A DNA stretch of 64,000 nt from Microbacterium sp. HD4P20 (GCF_019449275.2 NZ_JAHZQZ020000014.1:248001-312000), one strand, 5' to 3'; shown: positions 18,355-28,404, counted from the stretch's first letter. Notes: generated by a model not told the origin, from the letters alone. A program made the numbers and translations.

Positions 18355-20034
18355 ATGACGCCGTTCTCTCGTGGCCAGCGCGTCATCGGCGCAGCGACGC
18401 ACCACGTCGAGAATCAGCCACCGTGGCGGGTCGATGTCGATGAGTTCGCGCTCAACGCGCCGCTGCGCTCAGCCGTCGACGCGTTCGGCGCCGGCTGGGC
18501 GAGCGGTGCGCTCGACGAAGCCGGGGGACTGGTCGGATCTGCAGATTTCCAGCGCGACGCGCACCTTTCCAATGTGCACACGCCCGTCGCCCACACCCAC
18601 GATCGGTGGGGGTTCCGCCTGGACGAGGTCGAGTACGACCCGTCCTATCACCGTGTGATCGCCGCGGCTCTCGCGCGCGGCGCCCACACATCCGCCTGGG
18701 CCGAACCCCAACCCGGTGCGCACACCGCCCGCGCGGCCATGTTCATGCTCTTCGCGCAGGTCGAGCCGGGCCACGCGTGCCCGGTCTCGATGACGCACGC
18801 GGCGGTCGCCTCGATCAAGGATTCGCCGTGGATCGCGCAGGAGTGGCTTCCGCGGGTGTACTCGCGCGACTACGAGCCTCGACTGCTGCCCAACGAGCAG
18901 AAGCGCAGCGCGTTGATCGGCATGGCGATGACCGAGAAGCAGGGTGGATCGGACGTACGAGCGGGCACCACCGTCGGCACGTCGATGGGCGGTCACGCGT
19001 ATCAGCTGACCGGACACAAATGGTTCTGCTCGGCCCCCATGTCGGATGGGTTCCTGGTGCTGGCGCAGACGCGGCGCGGAGCGACCGACGAAGGGCTCTC
19101 GTGCCTGTTCGTGCCACGGACCCTCCCGCACGGCACGCGGAACGTCTTCCGCATCCAGCGGCTCAAGGACAAGCTCGGCAACCGCGCCAACGCGTCGGCC
19201 GAGGTGGAGTTCGACGGGACGGTCGGCCTGGTCGTCGGCGAGCCGGGGCGCGGCGTCCGCACCATCATCGAGATGGTGCAGCGCACGCGTCTTGACTGCG
19301 TGCTGGGCACAGCCGCCGGAATGCGGCAGTCCGTCGCCGAGGCGCTGTGGCATACGCGTGGACGCGCGGCGTTCGGTGCGCTGCTGGTCGACCAGCCTGT
19401 CATGACGGCGGTGCTGGCCGATCTCGCGCTCGAGTACGAGGCGGCGATGCTCACCGGGATGCGCCTCGCGCAGTTGTTCGAGGATGAGGCATCTGATCGC
19501 GATATCGCCTTGCGTCGGCTGGCGACGCCTGTGTCGAAGTACTGGGTCTGCAAGCGAGGCCCGCATCACGCGTACGAAGCGCTCGAGTGCCTGGGCGGCA
19601 ACGGGTACACCGAGGCGTTCCCGCTCGCGCGGCGATACCGCGAGCAGCCGGTCATGGCGATCTGGGAGGGGTCGGGCAACGTGATCGCACTCGACGTGCT
19701 GCGCGCTCTGACACGGGACAGCACCTCGGGCGAAGCGTTCGCCGACGAACTCGCGTCCACCAAGGGCCTGTCGCCGGTGCTCGATGCCCACGCTGCCCGG
19801 ACCCTGTCGCTCCTGTCCCGGCTGGCCCGCGCGGAGACCGCCGATGCCCAGCCGCAGGCCCGCCGGCTCAGCGAGGACCTCGCTCTCGCGTTTCAGGGGT
19901 CGCTCATGCTCCGGCATGCGCCGGTGCACGATGCCGAGACCTTCATCCAGGCGCGTCTGGGCGACGATCGAGGCCAGCAGTACGGCGTGCTCCCCGCGGG
20001 AACGGATGCTGCGGCCATCCTCGCCCGTCACTGA
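18355..20034 (+). CDS. Acyl-CoA dehydrogenase, AidB-like
   Basis: FAD-dependent dehydrogenase of the isovaleryl-CoA dehydrogenase/AidB branch. The 559-residue protein has the AidB-type extended N-terminus with ATHHVENQPP, the middle segment AMTEKQGGSDVRAGTT, and the C-terminal flavin-binding run ECLGGNGYTEAFPLARRYRE with PVMAIWEGSGNVIALDVLRA. E. coli AidB is linked to alkylation defence; here neither an ada gene nor an acyl-CoA pathway is adjacent, so the substrate is open. A promoter box 6 nt upstream fixes the start at 18355. Confidence 0.9.
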   Translation: MTPFSRGQRVIGAATHHVENQPPWRVDVDEFALNAPLRSAVDAFGAGWASGALDEAGGLVGSADFQRDAHLSNVHTPVAHTHDRWGFRLDEVEYDPSYHRVIAAALARGAHTSAWAEPQPGAHTARAAMFMLFAQVEPGHACPVSMTHAAVASIKDSPWIAQEWLPRVYSRDYEPRLLPNEQKRSALIGMAMTEKQGGSDVRAGTTVGTSMGGHAYQLTGHKWFCSAPMSDGFLVLAQTRRGATDEGLSCLFVPRTLPHGTRNVFRIQRLKDKLGNRANASAEVEFDGTVGLVVGEPGRGVRTIIEMVQRTRLDCVLGTAAGMRQSVAEALWHTRGRAAFGALLVDQPVMTAVLADLALEYEAAMLTGMRLAQLFEDEASDRDIALRRLATPVSKYWVCKRGPHHAYEALECLGGNGYTEAFPLARRYREQPVMAIWEGSGNVIALDVLRALTRDSTSGEAFADELASTKGLSPVLDAHAARTLSLLSRLARAETADAQPQARRLSEDLALAFQGSLMLRHAPVHDAETFIQARLGDDRGQQYGVLPAGTDAAAILARH

Positions 20035-20074
20035 GAGCGGGCGGCGGCGGACCGCCTCGACCCAGGCTGGTCAG

Positions 20075-20248
20075 GTGAGAATTGCACAGCGGGTCGCGGG
20101 CGCTGTGATCGCCGGCGCCGCCGTCGTCTGCGCGGCACCGCTCCACCGAAGGACCTCGGTTCGAAGGCGTGACAGCGACGGACGACTCACTCTGGCTGCG
20201 GAGGGGCGCGGCTTGACCACGTGCGCGGAGTGGCCCTCGGTCGATTGA
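20075..20248 (+). pseudogene. Possible small exported peptide or frameshifted remnant
   Basis: A 57-codon frame starts with a GTG lying 6 nt after CAGGCT (one mismatch to TAGGCT). Its first 22 residues resemble a signal sequence (RIAQRVAGAVIAGAAVVCAA). After that the frame turns Arg-rich and unnatural, while the neighbouring frame reads STEGPRFEGVTATDDSLWLR and stops at 20216. The simplest reading is a short secreted-protein gene with a frameshift near 20137, or noise. The rest of the 220-bp gap (20035-20254) shows nothing else. Confidence 0.3.
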
Positions 20249-20254
20249 CGTGCC

Positions 20255-21130
20255 TCAGCCGGCCGCGATCGCGAGCAGGCGGCGGCGGATCCGCTGCCCG
20301 CGGGCGGCGAACCCGCGCTGTTCCCGCACGTACCTCGCCTTGCCCTCGGCGGTCTCGATCGGCACGGGGTCATACCCCCACTCGCTGAGATCGTAGGGCG
20401 AGGCCCGCATGTCGAGCACCCGGACGTCGCGCGCGAGGGCGAATGCGTCCAGCAGCAGCTCTCCGGGCACGAGCGGGCCGAGCTTGACGGCCCACTTGTA
20501 CAGGTCCATCCCGGCGTGCAGGCATCCCGGCTGCTCGTTCTCGGCCTGGCGATCGCGCGCCAGCGTCTCGCGATTGCGGGGCACGGCTTCCGGCGTGAAG
20601 AAGCGGAAGGCATCGAAGTGGGTGCACCGCAGATCGTGCGCTTCGACGACGGCGTCCGTCGCCGCCGCGCCGAGACGAAGGGGAATCGGATGGCGGTGCT
20701 CGCGGTGTCGGTACACCATCGCCCATTCGTGCAGGCCGAAGCAGCCGAAGCCCGGCGCGCGATCGGCCGTGGCCTGCAGAATCGTGGCGACGTTCGCGAG
20801 CAGGCGGCCTCGCTCGGCCCGGAAGGCGGTGCCGTCGACGGCTACGGAGCCGCGCGCCGCGCCCGGGCGATACCATCGCCACCCGCCGCGGGGTGAGTCG
20901 GCGGCATCCGCGAGTTCCGCGCCCTCGCCCGGATGCCAGCGACGCAGCACCGACGGCTTGTACGAGTAGTAGGTGAAGAGGAAGTCCTCGACGGGGTGTG
21001 ACTCACCGCGTCCGGCACGTTCGCGGTGCGCAGCTGAGAGCATGTCGGCGCGTCGTTCGTGCGCGCTCTGGCGGGCTCGCCAGTCCGCGGCGCGGAGTAC
21101 CGGCACACCGGTGGGAGCAGCGATCGTCAC
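20255..21130 (-). CDS. Conserved actinobacterial protein, often labelled 3-methyladenine DNA glycosylase
   Basis: A 291-residue soluble protein. Recognisable stretches are HPVEDFLFTYYSYKPSVLRRWHPG, FGCFGLHEWAMVYRH and CTHFDAFRFFTPEAVPRN. Such proteins are frequently named 3-methyladenine DNA glycosylase in actinobacterial genomes, but I see no helix-hairpin-helix or known glycosylase active site, so the label is weak. GTG start at 21130 is 6 nt after a minus-strand TATCCT. It is the last of four minus-strand genes that also include HMCES, a DNA-lesion protein. Confidence 0.75.
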   Translation of the reverse strand: MTIAAPTGVPVLRAADWRARQSAHERRADMLSAAHRERAGRGESHPVEDFLFTYYSYKPSVLRRWHPGEGAELADAADSPRGGWRWYRPGAARGSVAVDGTAFRAERGRLLANVATILQATADRAPGFGCFGLHEWAMVYRHREHRHPIPLRLGAAATDAVVEAHDLRCTHFDAFRFFTPEAVPRNRETLARDRQAENEQPGCLHAGMDLYKWAVKLGPLVPGELLLDAFALARDVRVLDMRASPYDLSEWGYDPVPIETAEGKARYVREQRGFAARGQRIRRRLLAIAAG

Positions 21131-21136
21131 CGTTCG

Positions 21137-21142
21137 AGGATA
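21137..21142 (-). promoter_or_regulatory. -10 box of the leaderless 20.3-21.1 kb gene
   Basis: On the minus strand TATCCT is followed by 6 nt and the GTG at 21130. Confidence 0.5.
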
Positions 21143-21164
21143 CGTGCGGCGCTCGAGCGGACAC

Positions 21165-21878
21165 TCACTCCTCGACCGGCTCGATCAGCTCGGGGGAGTT
21201 GTTCCGCACGTTGCCCACAGCCTTGGACACGGGGTGGTCCTCGAGCGCGTCGGCCAAGGCCGGCGCGGCGTCGATCGCGGCATCGAGGACATCGCGCACG
21301 TTGTCGGTTGTGGGATCCAGCCATGCGTCGGCGTGGTCGGGATCCAGGAACAGGGGCATGCGGTCATGGATCGAGCCGAGATGGCCGATGGAGTCCCGCG
21401 TCAGGATCGTGAAGCTCAGCAGCCAGCGCTCGGGATCGTCGTCATTCTTGGTCTTGTCGCGCCACCATTCGTACAGGCCCGCGAGGAACAGGGGCTGCCC
21501 ATCCGCGGGGTGGATGTAGTGAGGTGTCTTGACGCCGTCGGCGGTCTTCCACTCGTAGTACCCGGAGGTCGGCACGACCGCCCGACGCTTCTCGAGCGCG
21601 GTGCGGAACATCGGCTTGTCCTCGAGCTCTTCGGCACGTGCGTTGAACGCGCGCGCGCCGATCTTGGGGTCCTTGGCCCACCCCGGTACGAGCCCCCAGC
21701 GGGCGGCTTCGAGCCGCCTGGTGGGAGGCTCGGTCTTGGCCGAGTCGATCACGATCGCCGCCCGATCAGTGGGAGCGATGTTGTACGAGGGCTCCGGCAG
21801 GTCGTCGGCCTCCACATCGACCCGGAGCACGCCGACCAGTTCGGAGCCGGCATTTGCCACCACGAAGCGTCCGCACAT
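21165..21878 (-). CDS. SOS response-associated protein HMCES/YedK
   Basis: Cross-links covalently through Cys2 to abasic sites in single-stranded DNA and shields them. The 237-residue protein has every family residue I can check: MCGRFVV with Cys2 exposed after Met removal, SYNIAPTD, the catalytic Glu in SGYYEWKT, and the His in SIHDRMPLFLD. ATG at 21878 lies 6 nt after TAGGCT, giving a leaderless mRNA. No LexA box is evident at this promoter. Confidence 0.95.
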   Translation of the reverse strand: MCGRFVVANAGSELVGVLRVDVEADDLPEPSYNIAPTDRAAIVIDSAKTEPPTRRLEAARWGLVPGWAKDPKIGARAFNARAEELEDKPMFRTALEKRRAVVPTSGYYEWKTADGVKTPHYIHPADGQPLFLAGLYEWWRDKTKNDDDPERWLLSFTILTRDSIGHLGSIHDRMPLFLDPDHADAWLDPTTDNVRDVLDAAIDAAPALADALEDHPVSKAVGNVRNNSPELIEPVEE

Positions 21879-21884
21879 GCGGCC

Positions 21885-21890
21885 AGCCTA
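21885..21890 (-). promoter_or_regulatory. -10 box of the leaderless HMCES gene
   Basis: Minus-strand TAGGCT, 6 nt before the ATG at 21878. Confidence 0.6.
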
Positions 21891-21905
21891 CGCCCGACCC
21901 CGACG

Positions 21906-22955
21906 TCAGCGCGGCGCGTCGGGGCTCAGCACGCCGACGCCTTCCAGCCGCTCGAGGAGACCCGCTCCGTCGCTGTCGGTCACCCACGGCACCTCGGCGG
22001 CGGCGTGATCGTTGACCGCCGTGCGGCCGCCGGCGAGCACTGCCTCGGCGGGCGAAAGCCGCCGAATGGCGACCGCCACGACGTTGTGGGGGTTCTCGTC
22101 GGTGAAGGTGGTGTAGATCTCGTCGTCGTGCTGTCCGTCATCGCCGACCAGAAGCCACTTGACCTGCGGAAACTCCTGCGCGAGACGGCGCAGGTTCGCC
22201 AGCTTGTGGTCCTTGCCGCTGCGGAACCAGCGATCGTGGGTGGGGCCCCAGTCAGTGAGCAGCAGCGCACCCGGCGGGAAGACATGACGACGCAGGAACC
22301 GCATCAGGGTGGGCGCGACGTTCCAAGCACCGGTGGACAGGTAGATCAGCGGGGATCCGGGATGGTCTCGCACGACGCGCTCCATCAGGACCGCCATGCC
22401 CGGCACCGGCTGCCGCGCGTGCTCATCGACGACGAACGAGTTCCACGCCGCCAGCAGCGGGCGAGGAAGCGCGGTCACCATGACGGTGTCATCCACGTCC
22501 GAGACCACGCCGAAGCGGATGTCGGGACCGACGATGAACGCGCGCGTCTCGATCGGCTCGCCGCCTTCGACCGACATCGTGAACGTCTGCCATCCCGGCT
22601 CCAGTTGCGCCGGGAGGCGTGTGTCGATCACCCCACCGCGGTCAGCCACGACGACGTGCTCGCTGCCGCCGATCGTCACCGTCACCTGCGCGTAGCCGAT
22701 GGGGACCGCGACGAAGCTGCGCCAGCCGCGCACGCTCGCGTACTCGCCGGACTCGGTCTGCTTCACCGGGGGCACGATCATGACCCGTCCGAGCACCCGC
22801 ACCCAGTCGGGCCCGGCGTAGCACGGGAATGGAGTGACCGTCGGCTTCTGACCGCGACGACGGGCACGACGCTCGCGCCAGGAGTGGAACCGGTACTCGA
22901 GGCGTGCCAGCCACAGCACCTTCGCGCGAGCGGGCGCGGCAGTGGAATCGGGCAT
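21906..22955 (-). CDS. App1-family (DUF2183) phosphatase-like protein
   Basis: A 349-residue protein with the APP1 catalytic domain in its C-terminal half. The HAD-type motif DVDDTVMVTALPRPLLAAWN carries the nucleophile DxDxT, FLRRHVFPPGALLLTDWGP follows, and WLLVGDDGQHDDEIY supplies the last acidic pair. Yeast App1 is a phosphatidate phosphatase; the bacterial substrate is not established. The N-terminal half is a beta-rich domain with a basic start (RERRARRRGQ). ATG at 22955 follows GAGGGG and lies 4 nt after the dedA stop, so the two genes are probably co-transcribed. Confidence 0.88.
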   Translation of the reverse strand: MPDSTAAPARAKVLWLARLEYRFHSWRERRARRRGQKPTVTPFPCYAGPDWVRVLGRVMIVPPVKQTESGEYASVRGWRSFVAVPIGYAQVTVTIGGSEHVVVADRGGVIDTRLPAQLEPGWQTFTMSVEGGEPIETRAFIVGPDIRFGVVSDVDDTVMVTALPRPLLAAWNSFVVDEHARQPVPGMAVLMERVVRDHPGSPLIYLSTGAWNVAPTLMRFLRRHVFPPGALLLTDWGPTHDRWFRSGKDHKLANLRRLAQEFPQVKWLLVGDDGQHDDEIYTTFTDENPHNVVAVAIRRLSPAEAVLAGGRTAVNDHAAAEVPWVTDSDGAGLLERLEGVGVLSPDAPR

Positions 22956-22959
22956 CCCC

Positions 22960-23649
22960 TCAGTCTTCCACGTCCGTCAGACGGGCCCCGTCCCGTGGCT
23001 CGTCCTGACCGTCGTGATCCAGGTGCTTGCGCTCGACGCGTTCGATGACCTTCTTGCTGGCATAGACGAGCACGAGGAACACCACGATGATCGCGACGAA
23101 GATGTAACCGGCGTAGTGCAGGCGATCGGCCAGCTCGCGGTACGTGCCGGCCGCGAGAGAGGCCACCGAGATGTACAGCGCCGCCCATACGAGGCACGCG
23201 GGAACCGTCCAGGCGAGAAAGCGACGGTACGGGTAGCCGCTCATGCCGACCGTGAGGGGGACGAGCGAGTGGAGCACGGGCAGGAATCGTGACAGGAAGA
23301 TCGCCGGTCCGCCTCGGCGACGCAGATACCGCTCCGAGCGCTGCCAGTTCTTCTCACCGATCCGGCGTCCCAGCCGGGAATGCTGGATCCGCGGACCCAG
23401 GAAGCGCCCGAGCCAGAATCCGATGCTCTCGCCGAGCAGGGCGCCGAGCACCACGGTGATCCCCAGCAGGATGCCCTCCGTGGGCGAGGCCACAGCAGTC
23501 GCCGCGACGATCACGACGGTGTCTCCCGGGACCACGAGACCGACGAGGACACTGGTCTCGAGCATGATGGCGACACCGGCCAGCAAAGTCCTGATCACGG
23601 GGTCGACGCTCTGCACCGCATCGAGCAGCCACGTGAGGAACTCGTTCAC
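22960..23649 (-). CDS. DedA-family membrane protein
   Basis: Polytopic protein of 229 residues of the DedA/SNARE-associated family, several of which flip undecaprenyl phosphate or phospholipids. Seen: the family segment GLVVPGDTVVIVAATAVA, ESIGFWLGRFLGPR, the conserved GGPAIFLSRFLPVLHSLVPL re-entrant loop and AGMSGYPYRRF-like VGMSGYPYRRFLAWT. It begins with GTG at 23649, 6 nt after TAGGCT. It is divergent from pabB and followed by the App1-like gene. Confidence 0.92.
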   Translation of the reverse strand: MNEFLTWLLDAVQSVDPVIRTLLAGVAIMLETSVLVGLVVPGDTVVIVAATAVASPTEGILLGITVVLGALLGESIGFWLGRFLGPRIQHSRLGRRIGEKNWQRSERYLRRRGGPAIFLSRFLPVLHSLVPLTVGMSGYPYRRFLAWTVPACLVWAALYISVASLAAGTYRELADRLHYAGYIFVAIIVVFLVLVYASKKVIERVERKHLDHDGQDEPRDGARLTDVED

Positions 23650-23655
23650 GCCATG

Positions 23656-23684
23656 AGCCTAGAGGGCTGGCCGCCCTTTAGCCT
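23656..23684. promoter_or_regulatory. Interlocked divergent leaderless promoters of dedA and pabB
   Basis: The minus-strand -10 TAGGCT occupies 23656-23661 (6 nt to the dedA GTG) and the plus-strand -10 TAGCCT occupies 23679-23684 (6 nt to the pabB ATG). Exactly 17 nt separate them, so the -35 position of each promoter falls on the -10 of the other. Confidence 0.65.
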
Positions 23685-23690
23685 GAGAAC

Positions 23691-25010
23691 ATGTCGGAAC
23701 CCCTCGTCGCCCTCCCCGTCGAACGGTGGGTGGATCCGGCGTCGGTGTTCGAGGCTCGGTTCGGCACCGACGAGCATGTCTTCTGGCTGGATGCCGGTCC
23801 CGAGGCGCGCGAGGGCTGGAGCTGGGTCGGATCCGGTGCGCCCGACGATCCGGCCGCGGTGCGCGCGACGGTGTGCGCCGGCCCAGGGGGAGTCGCGGAC
23901 TCCGGGCGGTTCGCCGGCGGCTGGGTCGGCTGGGCGGGATACGACGCCGCCGCGGCCCGGGCCGGAGCTCCCTCCAGTCGGGACGACGACAGCGTCCCGC
24001 ACGAACTGTGGCTGCGGACCGAGCGCATGATCGGTTTCGACCACACGCGCCGCCGTGCGTGGGCGTTCGCACCCGCGCCGGACGTTGCGCGGCTCGCGGC
24101 GGAAGTGTCGGCCATCCAGCCGACGGCAGGCGGCGGTGAGGGCACCTCGGCCGCGCCGCGCCGCGTGGCGGAGGCACGCCATCGACCGGACGAGTATGCG
24201 CAGCTGATCGAGCGCTGCCGCGAGGCGATCCGTGAGGGCGATGCGTACCAGTTGTGCCTCACGACGAGGTTCGACATCGAGGCATCCGTCGATCCCGTCG
24301 CCGTGTATGCACGGCTGCGCGCGGCCACCCCCGCCCACCACGGCGGCTTCATCCGCTCCGGTGGCGTCGCACTGCTGAGCGCGAGCCCCGAGCGATTTCT
24401 CGAGGTCGGCGCAGAGGGCGAGGCGGGCATCGTGCGCACGCGGCCGATCAAGGGGACGCGGCCCCGGGGACGGACTCCCGCTGCGGACGCAGCCCTGGTC
24501 GCGGAGCTCACCGCGAGCGACAAGGAGCGCGCCGAGAACATCATGATCGTCGACCTCATGCGCAACGACCTGTCTCAGGTCTGCCTGCCCGGCTCGGTAG
24601 GCGTCGACGGGCTGCTGCAGGTCGAGTCGTACGCGGCTGTGCATCAGTTGGTGAGCACGGTCTCGGGACGCCTCATGCCCGGCACGACGCTCGACGGGCT
24701 GCTGGGCGCGGCGTTTCCCGCCGGGAGCATGACCGGCGCGCCCAAGCTGTCGGCGATGTCGATCCTGCACCGGCTCGAACACGGTCCGCGCGGACTCTTC
24801 GCCGGTTGCTTCGGATGGGTCGGCGCCGACGGCGCACTGGACCTCGCCATGGTGATCCGCTCCATCGTGGTCGACCCCGACCGGGCGTATGTCGGGGCAG
24901 GCGGGGGAATCACGTGGAGATCGGATGCCGCGGCCGAGGTGGCCGAGGTCGGCATCAAGGCGAGGGGACCTCTGGCCGCTCTCGGCGCCGAACTGCCCTC
25001 CGGCTGGTGA
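23691..25010 (+). CDS. pabB: Aminodeoxychorismate synthase component I / chorismate-binding enzyme
   Basis: Converts chorismate plus ammonia to aminodeoxychorismate for p-aminobenzoate and folate. The 439-residue protein has the chorismate-binding domain in its C-terminal two thirds: [68 protein letters not shown] and [11 protein letters not shown]. The PIKGT motif points to PabB rather than anthranilate synthase. No glutamine amidotransferase (pabA) or lyase (pabC) gene is adjacent. Confidence 0.88.
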   Translation: MSEPLVALPVERWVDPASVFEARFGTDEHVFWLDAGPEAREGWSWVGSGAPDDPAAVRATVCAGPGGVADSGRFAGGWVGWAGYDAAAARAGAPSSRDDDSVPHELWLRTERMIGFDHTRRRAWAFAPAPDVARLAAEVSAIQPTAGGGEGTSAAPRRVAEARHRPDEYAQLIERCREAIREGDAYQLCLTTRFDIEASVDPVAVYARLRAATPAHHGGFIRSGGVALLSASPERFLEVGAEGEAGIVRTRPIKGTRPRGRTPAADAALVAELTASDKERAENIMIVDLMRNDLSQVCLPGSVGVDGLLQVESYAAVHQLVSTVSGRLMPGTTLDGLLGAAFPAGSMTGAPKLSAMSILHRLEHGPRGLFAGCFGWVGADGALDLAMVIRSIVVDPDRAYVGAGGGITWRSDAAAEVAEVGIKARGPLAALGAELPSGW

Positions 25011-25062
25011 GCGCGTCATTCCGCTAACCTGGAGGTCGCGCCTTGCGCGCCCCCGGCATCCC

Positions 25063-27678
25063 ATGATTGGTTCTTCCCCCGTGAGTCAGACCCCCGACAC
25101 TTCTGTGCCCGCCGACGGCAGCTCGCCCTCGGACGGCGGCTATGAGGCCTTCGCAATCCAGGAGAAGTGGCAGGCTCGGTGGGCCGAGGCCGACCCGTTC
25201 CGCGCCGGCGGCGACGAAGACACCCGCCCGCGCAAGTACGTCCTCGGCATGTTCCCCTACCCGTCCGGCGACCTGCACATGGGCCACGCCGAGAGCTATG
25301 CGTACGTCGATGTGGTGGCGCGCTTCTGGCGTCATCGCGGCTACAACGTGCTGAACCCGATCGGCTGGGACTCGTTCGGGCTGCCCGCCGAGAATGCGGC
25401 GATCCAGCGCGGCGCCGACCCGCGTGAGTGGACCTATTCCAACATCGAGCAGCACAAGAAGAGCTTCCGCCGATACGGCTCCTCGTACGACTGGAGCAGG
25501 ATCCTCCACACCAGCGATCCCGAGTACTACCACTGGAATCAGTGGCTGTTCCAGCGCCTTTTCGAGCGAGGCCTCGCGTATCGCAAAGAGAGCCCGGTCA
25601 ACTGGTGCCCCAACGACCAGACGGTGCTCGCCAACGAGCAGGTCGTGGACGGCCACTGCGAGCGCTGCGGCGCGGAAGTGGTCAAGAAGAAGCTCACGCA
25701 GTGGTACTTCAAGATCACCGAATACGCCGACCGCCTGCTGGATGACCTGAACCAGCTCGAGGGCTTCTGGCCCCAGAAGGTCATCCGCATGCAGCGGAAC
25801 TGGATCGGCCGTTCGATCGGCGCCGACATCGACTTCGAGATCGAGGGCCGCGCCGACAAGGTGACGGTGTTCTCGACCCGGCCCGACACCCTCCACGGCG
25901 CGACCTTCATGGTGGTCGCTCCCGACAGCGACCTTGCGGCGGAGCTCGCGGCGGGATCGTCGATCGAGGTGCGCCTGCGCTTTCAGGACTACCTCGAGCG
26001 TGTTCAGCGCGAGACCGACATCGAGCGTCAGAGCACCGATCGACCCAAGACCGGCGTCTTCCTCGACCGCTACGCGATCAACCCGATCAACGGTGAGCGG
26101 CTCCCGATCTGGGCCGCGGACTACGTCCTGGCCGACTACGGCCACGGAGCGGTCATGGCCGTGCCGGCGCATGATCAGCGCGACCTCGACTTCGCGCGGG
26201 CTTTCGATCTTCCGGTGAAGGTGGTCGTCGACACCACCGCGCCGATCACTGGCGCGATCCCGGTCATCGAGCTGGATGACGAGGGTGTGCCGATCGATCC
26301 GGGTGCCGGCGACTCGCTGTCGGATCTCGACCCTGCCAAGACAGGCATCGCGCTCACCGGTGACGGTCGGATGATCAACTCCGGTTCGCTGGACGGGCTG
26401 TCGAAGCGGAACGCGATCACGCGCATCGTCGAAGAGATGACCGCAGCCGGCACCGGCCGCGCCGCGAAGTCGTACCGGCTGCGCGACTGGCTCATCTCGC
26501 GCCAGCGATTCTGGGGCACGCCGATCCCGATGATCCACACACAGGACGGTCGCATCGTGCCCGTTCCGCAGGACCAGCTGCCGCTGGAGTTGCCGGATGC
26601 CCGTGGGCTCGACCTCGCCCCCAAGGGCACGTCGCCGCTGGGCGGGGCCGCCGAATGGATCCAGACCGTCGACCCCGAGACGGGGGAACCGGCCCTGCGG
26701 GATCCCGACACGATGGACACGTTCGTCGACAGCTCGTGGTACTTCCTGCGATTCCTCGGCGCGAACGACCCGACGCAGGCCTTCTCGTCGCGCGAAGCGG
26801 ACCGCTGGGCGCCCGTCGACTCGTACATCGGCGGCGTGGAGCACGCGATCCTGCACCTGCTGTACGCGCGGTTCATCACCAAGGTCCTCTTCGACATGGG
26901 GCTCGTCGACTTCACCGAACCGTTCTCGAGCCTCATCAACCAGGGCATGGTGCTGCTCGGCGGCACCAAGATGTCGAAGTCCAAGGGGAACCTCGTCGAG
27001 TTCGCGGCCAGCATGGTCGATCCCGGTGCCGACGCCTCGCGCGTGGCGATCGTCTTCGCCGGTCCCGTCGAGGACGACATCAACTGGGAGGACGTCTCGA
27101 CGACGGGCGCGCAGAAGTTCCTCGCACGTGCGTGGCGCGTCGCCAAGGATGTCGCCAGCGCCCCCGATGTGGTGTGGGCAGAGGGGGATGCGTCGCTGCG
27201 TCGTGTCACGCATCGCCTGCTGGCGGATGCCCCGGGGCTGGTCGAGCAGACCAAGTTCAACGTCGTCGTCGCGCGGCTGATGGAGCTGGTGAACGCGACC
27301 CGCAAGGCCATCGACACGGGAGCGGGTCCCGCCGATCCCGCAGTACGGGAGGCGGCCGAGGCCACGGCGATGATCCTCGACCTGTTCGCCCCGCACACCG
27401 CGGAGGAGATGTGGGAGATCCTCGGATACGACGGCTTCGTCGGCCTGGTGCCGTGGCGCAACCCGGATCCGACCCTCCTGGTCGAAGAGAGCGTCACCGC
27501 TGTCGTCCAGATCGACGGCAAGGTGCGCGCCACGCTCACCGTGCCGGCACGCATCGACGCGGCCGACCTGGAGAAGCTCGCTCGAGCTGACGAGCGGGTC
27601 ACCCGTTCGCTTGCGGGACGTGAGATCACGCGCGCGGTGGTGCGGCCGCCGAAAGTCGTGAGCTTCAGCACGCACTGA
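25063..27678 (+). CDS. leuS: Leucyl-tRNA synthetase
   Basis: Charges tRNA-Leu. About 871 residues. The class I motif is HMGH in [20 protein letters not shown]; a zinc-type module [13 protein letters not shown] with HCERCGAEV follows; the CP1 editing domain includes [20 protein letters not shown]; the signature loop is KMSKS in [14 protein letters not shown]; the C-terminal anticodon and LeuRS-specific domains end with [14 protein letters not shown]. The start is uncertain: ATG 25063 (used here) or GTG 25081 (SQTPDTS); neither has a clear ribosome site. A TAACCT box at 25025-25030 would start the RNA near 25037. Confidence 0.95.
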   Translation: MIGSSPVSQTPDTSVPADGSSPSDGGYEAFAIQEKWQARWAEADPFRAGGDEDTRPRKYVLGMFPYPSGDLHMGHAESYAYVDVVARFWRHRGYNVLNPIGWDSFGLPAENAAIQRGADPREWTYSNIEQHKKSFRRYGSSYDWSRILHTSDPEYYHWNQWLFQRLFERGLAYRKESPVNWCPNDQTVLANEQVVDGHCERCGAEVVKKKLTQWYFKITEYADRLLDDLNQLEGFWPQKVIRMQRNWIGRSIGADIDFEIEGRADKVTVFSTRPDTLHGATFMVVAPDSDLAAELAAGSSIEVRLRFQDYLERVQRETDIERQSTDRPKTGVFLDRYAINPINGERLPIWAADYVLADYGHGAVMAVPAHDQRDLDFARAFDLPVKVVVDTTAPITGAIPVIELDDEGVPIDPGAGDSLSDLDPAKTGIALTGDGRMINSGSLDGLSKRNAITRIVEEMTAAGTGRAAKSYRLRDWLISRQRFWGTPIPMIHTQDGRIVPVPQDQLPLELPDARGLDLAPKGTSPLGGAAEWIQTVDPETGEPALRDPDTMDTFVDSSWYFLRFLGANDPTQAFSSREADRWAPVDSYIGGVEHAILHLLYARFITKVLFDMGLVDFTEPFSSLINQGMVLLGGTKMSKSKGNLVEFAASMVDPGADASRVAIVFAGPVEDDINWEDVSTTGAQKFLARAWRVAKDVASAPDVVWAEGDASLRRVTHRLLADAPGLVEQTKFNVVVARLMELVNATRKAIDTGAGPADPAVREAAEATAMILDLFAPHTAEEMWEILGYDGFVGLVPWRNPDPTLLVEESVTAVVQIDGKVRATLTVPARIDAADLEKLARADERVTRSLAGREITRAVVRPPKVVSFSTH

Positions 27679-27756
27679 GGCTCCTCCCCAGGCGGTCCGC
27701 CGCTGCGGGTCTGCACAGATGATCCGGATCGGGGCCATCCACCCATCGGTGCTCTC

Positions 27757-27762
27757 TAGCGT
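27757..27762 (+). promoter_or_regulatory. -10 box of leaderless comEA
   Basis: TAGCGT, 6 nt before the GTG at 27769. Confidence 0.55.
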
Positions 27763-27768
27763 GGGTGC

Positions 27769-28404
27769 GTGACTGGAGCCGACAGCCCCGAAACCGGCGA
27801 ACGTCGCCGATTCGGGGTCGGGGCGGTGGTCGTCCTCGTGATCGCTGCCCTCGCGATCACGGTCGTCATCGGCATCTTCCGAGGGGCGGCCGCACCGGTC
27901 GACGAGATCGTCATCGACCGCACTCCGCCGCCAGGCGCCTCGGCAACCTCGACGGGCGCGGCACCCGCGGCAGGGGCGACGGCAGACCTCTACGTGCATG
28001 TGTCGGGCGCCGTCGCCGTGCCCGGGCTGTACGTGCTCCCGGCAGGCTCCCGCGTCGTCGATGCCGTGGCGGCAGCGGGCGGGTTCGCCCCGACGGCGGA
28101 CCGTGCCGCCGTCAACCTCGCGCGGCAGCTCGACGACGGTGAGCAGCTTCACGCGCCGGTGGTAGGGGAGACGATCCCCGACGCGAGCGGAGCGTTCACC
28201 AGTGACGATGACGGCCCGGTGAACCTGAACAGCGCCGATGCCGCGCAGCTCGATACCCTCCCGCGCATCGGTCCCGCCATGGCGGAGCGGATCATCGCCT
28301 GGCGGGACGAGAACGGCGGCTTCACGAGCGTCGAGGACCTCCTGGCGGTGCCCGGGATCGGTGACAAGATGCTGGCCTCCCTGCGCGATCTCGTGACGGT
28401 ATGA
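27769..28404 (+). CDS. comEA: ComEA-like helix-hairpin-helix DNA-binding protein
   Basis: Membrane-anchored DNA receptor of natural transformation. The 211-residue protein has one N-terminal helix (about residues 17-40), a Pro/Ala linker, an SLBB-type domain (DLYVHVSGAVAVPGLYVLPAG) and two C-terminal HhH motifs (VNLNSADAAQLDTLPRIGPA; LLAVPGIGDKMLASLRDLV). GTG start is set by a promoter box 6 nt upstream. ATGA overlap with comEC makes a two-gene uptake operon. Whether the organism is competent is unknown; the pair is kept by many non-competent Actinobacteria. Confidence 0.92.
   Translation: MTGADSPETGERRRFGVGAVVVLVIAALAITVVIGIFRGAAAPVDEIVIDRTPPPGASATSTGAAPAAGATADLYVHVSGAVAVPGLYVLPAGSRVVDAVAAAGGFAPTADRAAVNLARQLDDGEQLHAPVVGETIPDASGAFTSDDDGPVNLNSADAAQLDTLPRIGPAMAERIIAWRDENGGFTSVEDLLAVPGIGDKMLASLRDLVTV

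Noticed and set aside
20973..23048. Plus-strand open frame of 691 codons opposite HMCES and the App1-like gene
   Set aside because: Composition is antisense-like, while the minus strand encodes two recognisable proteins with complete motifs.
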